Shown here: positions 44,552 through 51,801 of the stretch, piece by piece
How the letters are laid out: every line of letters begins with the position of its first letter
How positions within the stretch are numbered: the first letter of the stretch is position 1
Assembly: GCA_029213145.1 (NCBI GenBank)
Contig: JARGNK010000014.1
Location: 15,456-67,256, forward strand
Direction: 5' to 3'
Source: Rubripirellula sp.
GTDB taxonomy: Bacteria > Planctomycetota > Planctomycetia > Pirellulales > Pirellulaceae
Length of the DNA: 51,801 bases
Translations under genes and position numbers: made by a program
Notes under the pieces: generated by a model
Databases searched by the model: none
What the model saw: the letters and a program-made list of their open reading frames with translations, nothing else
What the model was told of the DNA's origin: nothing

Positions 44552-45589
44552 TCAGGCGTTCTTGGCAAGTTTAACGACTAAGTGCTCCAACAAGAATCGA
44601 TCTCTTGGATCTTGGCTGTGTGAGCCTTTTAGTTTCAGGTCTGCATCAAGCAACCACGGCAGCAATTTCTTAGCTCGCCCTCTTCCCAACGCTCTCAACT
44701 GACTCTCAGAGCGTTTTAGATTTCCTTTGACCTCGGCAGCGGACAACGCCGCAGCGAGATTCTGAGCACGACCATCTCTTTGCTCGCGATGCACCACGAT
44801 GGCGGTCGTCAATCCCAATTTCCGCAACGCCCACGCCATCTGCGGAAACAGTGCGATCGGGCGTTGACCACCGCTCATCAACTTATCTAAGTGACGCAAT
44901 GCCTCGGCGGCGTTGCCTTCGGCGATTGCATCGGTGATTTCCCAAACTGTTTTGCCTTTCCAGCCAGCCGCCACCTCACGCACCAATGCTTCGTCAATTT
45001 TCTTTTCACCCTGATCTAAGTAGAGTGAAAGCTTTGCGATCTCTGTATCCAACATTCCGATCTCTTCACCAAGCATTTCCACCAGGGCATCAGCTGCCGA
45101 CCCAGGTAGAGTTACTTGATGTCGCTTGGCGACATAACCGCTCAGAAATTTGCGGCGAGAGGCGGCGGTGACTCCGGCTTTGCTGTCGACCGCACTACCA
45201 CAGCCAATCAACAAATGCTCCTTGAGCAATGCCTTATAGACACGCGTGGAAGCAGTTAGCGAATCGAGTTCCAAGACAAAACGGCACGCTTTACCAGGTT
45301 TTGCGATGTACTTCTCGATTTCCGAGCGATGTTCTTTCAAGAACGCGTCCGCCGAGCGGATGACAATCGTCCGCTTGCCACCCATGTCAAAAAGAGAGGC
45401 GGTCGCCAAATCATCTCGCACATCAGACCAAGTCGTCGTCTCGCCATCTAAAGCGGTAATATCTCCATCACCAATCAGCGATTGGAGACACCAACTGCGC
45501 AGCGTTGCATCACCCCCGAATAGAGCGATCACATCAGGCAGTTCAGAATGCGTCCCTGCGAGCCATTCAAAAGCGTGCGAGTAAGTCAT
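44552..45589 (-). CDS. holA: DNA polymerase III subunit delta
   Basis: 345 aa from the ATG at 45589 (MTYSHAFEWL); the GTG at 45619 would add ten residues. The delta subunit opens the sliding clamp within the clamp-loader complex. The N-terminal AAA-like region has VIALFGGDATLRSWCLQSL, TASLFDMGGKRTIVIRSAD and FLKEHRSEIEKYI; the central part has SGYVAKRHQVTLPGSAADALVEMLGEEIGMLDTEI (in pieces) and KTVWEITDAIAEGN, matching HolA family patterns. It lacks a P-loop, as expected for delta. Confidence 0.9.
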   Translation of the reverse strand: MTYSHAFEWLAGTHSELPDVIALFGGDATLRSWCLQSLIGDGDITALDGETTTWSDVRDDLATASLFDMGGKRTIVIRSADAFLKEHRSEIEKYIAKPGKACRFVLELDSLTASTRVYKALLKEHLLIGCGSAVDSKAGVTAASRRKFLSGYVAKRHQVTLPGSAADALVEMLGEEIGMLDTEIAKLSLYLDQGEKKIDEALVREVAAGWKGKTVWEITDAIAEGNAAEALRHLDKLMSGGQRPIALFPQMAWALRKLGLTTAIVVHREQRDGRAQNLAAALSAAEVKGNLKRSESQLRALGRGRAKKLLPWLLDADLKLKGSHSQDPRDRFLLEHLVVKLAKNA

Positions 45590-45749
45590 GCCGCACACAA
45601 TACCACAGAGTCGCTGCACACGTAGCCGACGACCAGTTCAAATATGCTGCTGAAACCTCGCGATCACACAAAATCAGCAGTTTCGAGTCGCAACCCAACA
45701 CTGAAGCAAACGTGGTTAGCACGACCAGCTTCAACCACTCGTTGCCCAT
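45567..45749 (-). CDS. Possible 60-aa lipoprotein-like small ORF
   Basis: An ATG at 45749 opens a frame beginning MGNEWLKLVVLTTFASVLGC, which looks like a short lipoprotein signal with lipobox VLGC. It continues 40 more residues, rich in Cys and Trp, and stops inside the first codons of holA (23-base overlap). No Shine-Dalgarno and no recognised family. It may be chance; it could also be a decayed remnant of a longer gene. Confidence 0.2.
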   Translation of the reverse strand: MGNEWLKLVVLTTFASVLGCDSKLLILCDREVSAAYLNWSSATCAATLWYCVRHDLLARF

Positions 45750-45817
45750 CAAACCGATCGATTGGGTGACGAACTCACCGGACGACAATCGGCAGGACCA
45801 GATTCGAAAACGAATCA

Positions 45818-48304
45818 CTACTGAAACAACGACCAGGATCGCTTGGCGGTCTGCCCGTCAACCGGAGCTTGCGCGTCACCAGAGAGTGATTGAAATCCAC
45901 GAATTCGAGCTCTGGGCGCAAGACCCTGAGCATCGATTGCTTCCTGTAGCACATAGGTCCCGACGTTACCTGCTTCATCGGTCACATCGACTCGTAGGTA
46001 GAGCTTACGAGGCAATTGCGGATCAGCTGGCCAGACATAGTCGCCGTCATTTTGCAGCCCCGCGGCGATCGTTGTCCAAGGACCTTGAACACTGTCACTA
46101 AACGACAATGCTACAGGCCTTTTTTGCAGGTGCTCGTCGCTACACTCGTAGCGAATGACAAGAGCGCCGACGCGATTACCTTCACCATACTCCGCACCGG
46201 TGATGCGCACCTTGGGAGCCGTTGTATCCACAACGACGACAATATCGGGGCTCTCACCGGAGAGTGGCCTCGGACTCGCCAAACCATTCTGCCCCACGAC
46301 GACGATCCTGAAACCAAACGCCCCTTCTTCTTTGGTTTCAATATCAAACGGACTTACTCGATCTGGGTCCCGTCCCCACAGATTCCAAGTTTTCCCTGAA
46401 TCGACGGTTCCATAGAGTTCAATCGCTTCCACACCCAGGCTTCCCACTGCTTCCAACTCGTATTCGAGACTGAATCGAAAGCTGTCGCTGTAGCGGCGTG
46501 GCGCACGCTGCATCGCCAATTCAAGTTGATCTCGGGTCAATTCCATTCGGTTGGCACGAAACCGATCGTCAGTCTGGGGACGGTTGTCACGCCCCACCCC
46601 GGGATTGGCCGACCTCGAATCACTGCCAGCAGCAGAGTCAGCACTGGGAGTCGGAATCAATTCTCTCGACGATGCCCCGCCGTTCGACTCAACTGCGGAA
46701 GCGTCCTCCAACGGACGCATCGCCTCGGCGGCCGTCCGTGGCGGTGTGGGGGGTTTGGCTGAGGAGCCATCATCGGGATCACTCTGCTGCGGGCCTTGAA
46801 AGCTAAACCCACTGGAATCGGTGCCAGCAACCCCCAAAGGAGGAACAATGGCCTCTGCAGTCTGGGGTTTCACCGGCAGATCTGCAGGGTTTACCGGCTC
46901 AGTCTGAGGTAATGCGAATTGATTGGCAAATGTCTGGTTGGCTGCGGGAGCAGTGGGCTGGTTGGCTGCGATGGCAGCGGGTGGGATCGCGTTGACCTCA
47001 GGCGATGATTGAGTTGATGGGAAAGGAAAACCGCCGAGAGTCGGTGGTCCAGCGCTGGTACTTGCCGGACGGGCGAAAGCAGACGAAGACATTCCTAGAC
47101 CATTTGAGACACCCTGTCCGCCTGAGACACCCTGTCCGCCTGAGACACTCTGTCCGCCTGAGACATTCTGGCCGCCTGAGACATTCTGGCCGTTCCCAGG
47201 AACTGGAGCGGCGGCTACGCCATAAGCGGTCGAAACGCTCGGAGGTGGCGAAGAATGGCGATTACGGTCGAGCTGAATCACTGGATTGAAAGCCAAACCA
47301 GGATTGGCTTCGGTACCCGCCCGCAGTTGATTCACGGCGTCGCCACGGTTCGGCGCATTGCGGTAGGGTGCCGCCTGAATCTGCAAAACGGTTCCCCCAT
47401 TATGGTTAGCGATCACTGTGCGATTCGCCGAATCCTGCTCGGTCGCGGAGGCATACCGGTGGGTATCCTGCGCAGCCACTCGCGGACGTTTTACCAACTG
47501 TTGGATTACACCCTGATTGCCTGGTGTATCGGTCACGATGCATTGAACGGAAATCTGCTTCCAAGCATCATCGGGTTGAATCTGCACATTCCCGTCAGCT
47601 GGCAATTGCTGCAAATCGACCTGTTTCCAAACGGCAACGGAATCAGTTGCGTATCGAAGCTGGATATTTTTCAGTGGGGTAGCGTCAAGGATTGCGAGTT
47701 TAGCAACCACTTTACCGCTCGCCTGCGCGTCTACCTGCAAGCCGACTTGCGGTTTGGTGGTGTCTACATAAACCTTCAGCTGCGGCTCGATTACGCCACT
47801 GGGATGCTGTTGACCACCGCTGTCGATTGTCCGCGTCGCGAACCAATATTCACCATCCTCTTGGGCAGTGAAGCGAAACTGCTGGGTGGCAACGTCGGGA
47901 CGTTTACGTTCCAGAAGACTCCAATCTTGCGAACGCCCCCGTTTTACAAAGACTTGCACCTCGGCAGGCTGAACTCCGCCTGAAGTAACGGTGTAAGGGA
48001 TAGAGAACGTCTTGGATCCCAAGATGAAGCAATCTTTGCTGGGGGCTTCGCCCTTGGCTTGCGTTGGCGTCTCTGCTGGTGGAGCTGCGGTTGGCTGCGG
48101 TAACGGTGGCGTGAAACTGCTGGTCACCTCGACAGCCGCCGCTTCGTCGATCAGCATGGCTGAGGGTGCGACAGTCACAAATCCTGCCGCAGCCAACAAA
48201 GCCGCTCGAGTGCCCCATTTGCCCCACTTCCCCCATTGCAGAGCCGAGTACCTCAAACGCATCGCCGAGGTGCTCACATGCATTGCCGGATTGCCCATAT
48301 GCAT
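45818..48304 (-). CDS. Secreted protein with two homologous beta modules and a low-complexity linker
   Basis: 828 aa from the ATG at 48304, chosen because AGGTGG sits eight bases upstream; the frame opens at 48442 but those 46 residues look non-coding. A signal peptide follows WGKWGKWG (TRAALLAAAGFVTVAP). The N-terminal module (TFSIPYTVTSGG, then YVDTTKPQVGLQVDAQ) and the C-terminal module (FSLEYELEAVGSLG, VVVDTTAPKVRITGAEY, DEAGNVGTYVLQEA) look homologous and resemble Ig/FN3-like domains. Between them is a Pro/Ser/Gln/Ala-rich linker with the 6-residue repeat at 47101-47192. I do not recognise a family. Probably cell-envelope or extracellular; divergent from mnmG. Confidence 0.78.
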   Translation of the reverse strand: MHMGNPAMHVSTSAMRLRYSALQWGKWGKWGTRAALLAAAGFVTVAPSAMLIDEAAAVEVTSSFTPPLPQPTAAPPAETPTQAKGEAPSKDCFILGSKTFSIPYTVTSGGVQPAEVQVFVKRGRSQDWSLLERKRPDVATQQFRFTAQEDGEYWFATRTIDSGGQQHPSGVIEPQLKVYVDTTKPQVGLQVDAQASGKVVAKLAILDATPLKNIQLRYATDSVAVWKQVDLQQLPADGNVQIQPDDAWKQISVQCIVTDTPGNQGVIQQLVKRPRVAAQDTHRYASATEQDSANRTVIANHNGGTVLQIQAAPYRNAPNRGDAVNQLRAGTEANPGLAFNPVIQLDRNRHSSPPPSVSTAYGVAAAPVPGNGQNVSGGQNVSGGQSVSGGQGVSGGQGVSNGLGMSSSAFARPASTSAGPPTLGGFPFPSTQSSPEVNAIPPAAIAANQPTAPAANQTFANQFALPQTEPVNPADLPVKPQTAEAIVPPLGVAGTDSSGFSFQGPQQSDPDDGSSAKPPTPPRTAAEAMRPLEDASAVESNGGASSRELIPTPSADSAAGSDSRSANPGVGRDNRPQTDDRFRANRMELTRDQLELAMQRAPRRYSDSFRFSLEYELEAVGSLGVEAIELYGTVDSGKTWNLWGRDPDRVSPFDIETKEEGAFGFRIVVVGQNGLASPRPLSGESPDIVVVVDTTAPKVRITGAEYGEGNRVGALVIRYECSDEHLQKRPVALSFSDSVQGPWTTIAAGLQNDGDYVWPADPQLPRKLYLRVDVTDEAGNVGTYVLQEAIDAQGLAPRARIRGFQSLSGDAQAPVDGQTAKRSWSLFQ
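47101..47192. repeat. 18-bp tandem repeat encoding GGQxVS hexapeptides
   Basis: About five copies of an 18-base unit (for example CCGCCTGAGACACCCTGT) within the 45818-48304 gene. On the coding strand it gives GGQNVS, GGQNVS, GGQSVS, GGQGVS, GGQGVS. All are in frame, so copy-number changes would lengthen or shorten the linker without disrupting the gene. Confidence 0.85.
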
Positions 48305-48469
48305 AAATCGACCACCTCGCCGAAGGATGAAATGTAACGGGAACGACTCCCACCTACTCGCCTTCGGCGGATGCGGATGGCATCTTGAGCAAATCAAAGG
48401 CTCGACTAACCTGACAGCTTGTAATTCCTCTGACCCGGCCATTTTTCCGTTTTGGCCGCAATAATCGAC

Positions 48470-50296
48470 ATGATGGAAATCCGCTACCTATACGATGTCA
48501 TCGTGATTGGCGCTGGGCACGCCGGTACCGAAGCCGCCGCCGCCGCGGCCCGACTGGGCGCCCACACCGCATTGCTGACCACCAACCTCGATACGGTTGG
48601 GCAGATGTCCTGCAATCCGGCAATTGGTGGCGTCGCGAAAGGTCAAATCGTGCGCGAAGTCGACGCCCTTGGCGGCTTGATGGGTCGAGCCATTGATGCC
48701 ACTGGTATTCAATTCCGCCTGCTCAACCGCCGCAAAGGGCCGGCGATGCACAGCCCGCGGGCGCAAGCGGACAAAAAAGCCTACCAGCAACACATCAAGC
48801 ACCAAATCGAACAACAAGCCAACCTTGATTTGCGGCAGGAAACGGTTGTCGACCTCATCACCGAAGAAACCGATTCAACGGTGCGAATCCGAGGTGTGAG
48901 GGTTCGTGGTGATGCTTGTTATCTCGCCGACTCGGTCATTTTGACCACAGGCACGTTTTTGCAGGCAATCATGCACACCGGCGAAGCAAAGACAGCCGGG
49001 GGCAGAGCAGGGGAGGGCACCACGGGAGGCATTAGCGGTGCCCTCGATCGCCTTGGTTTCGAAGTCGATCGCTTTAAAACCGGGACTCCACCACGCCTCA
49101 ACGCTCGAACAATCGACTTTAGCAAGGTCGAAGAACAGCCTGGTGACCCGACGCCCCAGCCCTTTTCTTTCTTATCCGACCAAATCACCACGCCCCAAGT
49201 GCCGTGTTACATCACGCATACCAATGAAAAAGTCCACGCTTTAATTCGAGAGAATCTCGATCGCGCGCCAATGTACAGCGGGCAAATCAACACCCGCGGT
49301 CCTAGATATTGCCCCAGTATCGAAGACAAGGTCGTCCGTTTTGCTGACAAGACCAGCCATCAACTCTTCTTGGAACCAGAAGGGCGGCAAACGGAGGAAA
49401 TTTACGTCAACGGGATTTCCACGAGCCTGCCACGCGACGTTCAAGATCAGATGTTCCGCATGATCGCCGGACTCGAGAACGCGTCGATCAAGCGATATGG
49501 CTATGCAGTCGAATACGACTTCTGTCCACCGACGCAGTTGTGGCCACACTTAGAAAGTAAGACCGTTCAAGGTCTTTTCTTGGCCGGCCAAATCAACGGC
49601 ACGACGGGATACGAAGAAGCTGCTGGACAGGGACTGATCGCCGGATTGAACGCGGCTCGTCGCCTGGCCGGCAAATCACCCTGGGTGCCAACACGAGACC
49701 AAGCCTATATCGGCGTCCTGGTAGACGATCTCGTAACCGCAGGTACCGATGAACCCTATCGAATGTTCACCAGCCGAGCCGAATTTCGCTTGCTGTTAAG
49801 ACAAGACAACGCGGATCGACGGTTGACGCCCCAAGCGGATAAACTTGGCCTAATCGATGATGAACGCCGCAAGCGTTTCACAGAAAAGCTGAATCAAATC
49901 GAGCGAGCGACCAAAATCTTGGCGGCCGCCCGCGTCGAAAATGTGGCTGGGAATGTCTATTTGCGACGTCCCGAAGTTGATTGGAAGCAAATGTGCCAAC
50001 ACATCCCCGATCTGGCACACATCGGAAAACAGGCGGCCGAGCAGTCCTTGTTTGACATCAAATACGAAGGCTATATCAACCGGCAACACGCCGAGGTGGA
50101 ACGTCAGAGCCGATTGGCCAGCAAGACAATTCCAACGGCTTTTGACTATCACCGCATCGGACCATTACGGAATGAAGCAAAGGAAAAGCTGTCAAAAATC
50201 AAGCCGTTGAATCTCGATCAAGCCAAAAGGATCAGTGGAATCACGCCCGCCGATCTGGCATTGGTCTTAGCACATCTGGAGTCAAAGAAACAGTGA
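48470..50296 (+). CDS. mnmG: tRNA uridine-5-carboxymethylaminomethyl modification enzyme MnmG
   Basis: 608 aa from the ATG at 48470; a TTG at 48452 and an ATG at 48473 are alternatives, and no Shine-Dalgarno is visible. With MnmE it installs the (carboxymethyl)aminomethyl group at U34 of certain tRNAs, using FAD and NADH. The FAD-binding GAGHAG motif is at 14-19; other family hallmarks are GQMSCNPAIGGVAKGQ, RRKGPAMHSPRAQADK, AGEGTTGGISG, FKTGTPPRL, GLFLAGQINGTTGYEEAAGQG and the C-terminal FTSRAEFRLLLRQDNAD and IGPLRNEAKEKLSKIKP. Full length. mnmE and rsmG are not adjacent here. Confidence 0.96.
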   Translation: MMEIRYLYDVIVIGAGHAGTEAAAAAARLGAHTALLTTNLDTVGQMSCNPAIGGVAKGQIVREVDALGGLMGRAIDATGIQFRLLNRRKGPAMHSPRAQADKKAYQQHIKHQIEQQANLDLRQETVVDLITEETDSTVRIRGVRVRGDACYLADSVILTTGTFLQAIMHTGEAKTAGGRAGEGTTGGISGALDRLGFEVDRFKTGTPPRLNARTIDFSKVEEQPGDPTPQPFSFLSDQITTPQVPCYITHTNEKVHALIRENLDRAPMYSGQINTRGPRYCPSIEDKVVRFADKTSHQLFLEPEGRQTEEIYVNGISTSLPRDVQDQMFRMIAGLENASIKRYGYAVEYDFCPPTQLWPHLESKTVQGLFLAGQINGTTGYEEAAGQGLIAGLNAARRLAGKSPWVPTRDQAYIGVLVDDLVTAGTDEPYRMFTSRAEFRLLLRQDNADRRLTPQADKLGLIDDERRKRFTEKLNQIERATKILAAARVENVAGNVYLRRPEVDWKQMCQHIPDLAHIGKQAAEQSLFDIKYEGYINRQHAEVERQSRLASKTIPTAFDYHRIGPLRNEAKEKLSKIKPLNLDQAKRISGITPADLALVLAHLESKKQ

Positions 50297-50305
50297 TTCT
50301 GGCAG

Positions 50306-50322
50306 CGGGGCGAACCGCCCCG
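50306..50322 (+). terminator. Strong GC hairpin after mnmG
   Basis: CGGGGCG (50306-50312) pairs perfectly with CGCCCCG (50316-50322) around an AAC loop, nine bases after the mnmG stop. Well placed as a terminator, although no T-run follows. Confidence 0.55.
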
Positions 50323-50567
50323 ACGAAACCGGCGACTTCGCGACGCAATCCATCTTGACCGAGCGGTGCGATTCGATAGAATCCGTGGTTGAGGTAAGCC
50401 TGGCAAGACAGAGGGTCTCGGAGCTTCTTGCCGCCTGCGTTTTCCACGCAAATTAGCGCTGGAATGTGCTAGTGCGTTGAAAAGCGAGGTTTGCTAAACA
50501 AGTGTCATGGTGAACGGTTGAGAGGACTGCGTAGGCCAGAGCGTCGTGGTTGCTTGATTGAAAAATG

Positions 50568-50579
50568 AGTCAATTGACT
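50568..50579. promoter_or_regulatory. 12-base palindrome upstream of the response-regulator gene
   Basis: AGTCAATTGACT is a perfect palindrome 121 bases before the response-regulator start. It could be an operator, perhaps for the regulator's own HTH domain; no second copy was seen nearby, though TTGATTGA precedes it at 50554-50561. Confidence 0.3.
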
Positions 50580-50700
50580 GGCTCTTTCACCGCCAACGCA
50601 ATTTTTGATCGTGGTTCGGATGCCGATCGGCTTCGCACGACCAGGAAGAGCATCCAGATTTTCGGAAACAGCTCGTTATCCAGGGAGGATGGTTTCTGAC

Positions 50701-51288
50701 ATGACCACGAAAACGGTCTTTACAACTGGTGAAGCGGCAAAGATTTGCAAAGTTAGCCAGCAGACAATTATCCGTTGTTTTGACAACGGATCTCTGAAAG
50801 GGTTTCGGGTTCCCGGTAGTAAGTTTCGCCGTATCCCACGTGAACAATTGTTTTTGTTCATGAAGGAAAACGGAATCCCTACGGACGCCCTCGAAAGCGG
50901 TAAGAAGAAACTGTTGATTGTTGACGACGATCAAGATTTGGTCGATTTGATCAAGGACGGTTTCGACCGGGATGGACGCTTTGACATCCGTACGGCCAAT
51001 AATGGTTTTGATGCGGGAATGGGTGTCAAAGAATTCCGGCCAGACCTCGTGATTCTGGACGTGATGCTGCCAGACATCAACGGCAAAGAGGTTTGCCAAC
51101 GCGTTCGCAGCGACCCCTCGATGGACATGGTCAAAATCCTCTGTATTTCGGGGATGGTCGAGCACAGCAAGGTGGATGCATTGAAGGCTGCGGGAGCCGA
51201 TGATTTCATGCAAAAACCTTTCGCGATCGACGAATTGGTCAACCGAGCCTGCGATTTACTGGAGATCGAACGCGGCGTGGTCGGCTGA
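50701..51288 (+). CDS. Response regulator with N-terminal excisionase/MerR-like HTH and C-terminal receiver domain
   Basis: 195 aa from the ATG at 50701, with GGAGG 12 bases upstream; the ATG at 50689 directly abuts the GGAGG and is less likely. Residues 5-55 form an excisionase-type DNA-binding helix-turn-helix (FTTGEAAKICKVSQQTIIRCFDNGSLKGFRVPG, quoted in pieces: TTGEAAKICKVSQQTI and SLKGFRVPGSKFRRIP). Residues 70-190 are a receiver domain with acidic residues DDD (75-77), phosphoacceptor D120 (LVILDVMLPD), S150 and K172 (MQKPF), all conserved. The domain order (DNA-binding before receiver) is the reverse of OmpR/NarL regulators. The next gene starts one base after the stop and is probably the cognate signalling partner. 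Confidence 0.9.
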   Translation: MTTKTVFTTGEAAKICKVSQQTIIRCFDNGSLKGFRVPGSKFRRIPREQLFLFMKENGIPTDALESGKKKLLIVDDDQDLVDLIKDGFDRDGRFDIRTANNGFDAGMGVKEFRPDLVILDVMLPDINGKEVCQRVRSDPSMDMVKILCISGMVEHSKVDALKAAGADDFMQKPFAIDELVNRACDLLEIERGVVG

Positions 51289-51289
51289 G

Positions 51290-51801
51290 ATGAGTGGCCA
51301 GGAGGCTCCAATCGGTCCACACGCTTCTCAACCCGGGTCCCTGAGGGCTCGGGATGCGGCGGCACGCGTTACTGGCCACGGTAAACTCCCACTAAGGACC
51401 CGCCCGATGGGGTTGCTACCCTGCCTTCGCTTTGGTTCCGATCGCTGGTGGTTACCCCGCAACGCGGAGGTCGGTGAGGTCTTGGGCAAGATCTTGCTCG
51501 CCCATGCGCGCGATGTTGCGGTTGACCAATTGACTCGGCGGCAGCTGCTGCAAACATTGCAAGCAGATCCACCATTGATGGTGTTTGCTTCGCTCAATCG
51601 GCTAAACACTGACGCGTCCTTGTCCGACTTGGCTGACTGGTTGATTAAGCATGCCTGCGAAAGTTTCGCCCATGGTGACGCGTTCTTAGGGGCACCGGAA
51701 CCGACACCGGAACACCAAGCACGATGGCGTGAATTAAGCGACTATTTTCGTACGCTCCCGATTGAGCAGTGGCTCGACAAAGCAGAACTTTGGCTGCAAG
51801 T
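51290..51801 (+). CDS. N-terminal part of an unidentified protein, coupled to the response regulator (runs off the window)
   Basis: An ATG at 51290, one base after the regulator's TGA, opens a frame that stays open to the window edge (at least 170 aa). The first 40 residues are basic and disordered-looking. Then CLRFGSDRWWLPRNAEVGEVL and helical stretches follow (VDQLTRRQLLQTLQADPPLMVF, SLSDLADWLIKHACESF, quoted in pieces), perhaps loosely HDOD-like in the DPPLMVFASLNRLN segment. I do not recognise a family from this part. The coupling to a receiver protein suggests a histidine kinase or other signalling protein; that is inference only. Confidence 0.7.
   Translation, partial: MSGQEAPIGPHASQPGSLRARDAAARVTGHGKLPLRTRPMGLLPCLRFGSDRWWLPRNAEVGEVLGKILLAHARDVAVDQLTRRQLLQTLQADPPLMVFASLNRLNTDASLSDLADWLIKHACESFAHGDAFLGAPEPTPEHQARWRELSDYFRTLPIEQWLDKAELWLQ

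Larger units (their letters stand above)
50297..50700. other. Intergenic region between mnmG and the response-regulator gene
   Basis: 404 bases. It begins with the mnmG hairpin (50306-50322) and contains a 12-base palindrome (50568-50579) and, near its end, GGAGG at 50684-50688 serving the next gene. A minus-strand frame at 50241-50447 is weakly protein-like but overlaps mnmG antisense and is not called. Confidence 0.5.

Noticed and set aside
47101..47192. CRISPR array.
   Set aside because: The units abut without spacers, are only 18 bp and are in frame inside a gene.
48305..48442. Longer N-terminus for the two-module secreted protein.
   Set aside because: The extension looks non-coding, whereas the ATG at 48304 has a good AGGTGG and leads to a signal peptide.
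50241..50447. 68-codon minus-strand frame after mnmG.
   Set aside because: It begins with GTG without a Shine-Dalgarno, overlaps the mnmG end antisense, includes the terminator hairpin and matches no family.
1..51801. tRNA, rRNA, insertion sequences or prophage genes.
   Set aside because: No cloverleaf-like sequence, transposase motif, terminal inverted repeats or phage proteins were seen in any intergenic stretch or frame.

Overview
The window looks like chromosomal DNA of a planctomycete of the Pirellulaceae (Rhodopirellula-like). The indicators are three secreted giants with the planctomycete LEPR-XLL-type N-terminus (LEKRNLLAG, LENRQLLA, LEQRQLLAG), dockerin-like EF-hand pairs, a GEVED domain, a two-domain DUF1080 lipoprotein, a PAPS sulfotransferase and a complete HpnC/HpnD/HpnE squalene route. 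Genus-level assignment is inference; no rRNA or tRNA gene was recognised.

Left third (1-24.2 kb): three large genes run in tandem on the minus strand. From upstream to downstream they are a 5282-aa beta-helix/PPC/GEVED/dockerin protein that carries a degenerate matrixin-like protease domain, an 829-aa protein with an intact HELGH zinc-protease motif and C-terminal dockerins, and a 1563-aa cadherin-repeat protein with N-terminal dockerins. A small beta-rich ORF follows. Together they look like an extracellular matrix or surface-display locus; function beyond that is unknown.

Middle (24.6-38 kb): a TPR lipoprotein and glycyl-tRNA synthetase lie on the plus strand. A minus-strand isoprenoid/light-protection cluster follows: hpnC, hpnD and hpnE, then an unusual fusion of a class II-like photolyase with a renalase-like FAD oxidoreductase. 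ispH, which supplies IPP/DMAPP upstream of squalene, is transcribed divergently from hpnC. An NhaC-type Na+/H+ antiporter and an RtcB-family RNA ligase follow on the plus strand.

Right third (38-51.8 kb): a sulfotransferase/DUF1080 lipoprotein pair (minus), a MazG-like pyrophosphohydrolase, a large membrane protein and an ABC ATPase without a permease (plus), DNA polymerase III delta subunit and a secreted two-module protein (minus), mnmG (plus), and a HTH-plus-receiver response regulator coupled to a gene that runs off the window.

Three intergenic spots (8201-8280, 32630-32667, 40721-40800) hold tandem repeats of 19-20 bp that appear to belong to one degenerate family, all in the same orientation. 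The observations most worth a second look are this repeat family, the pseudo-protease in the giant protein, and the photolyase-renalase fusion in the squalene cluster.
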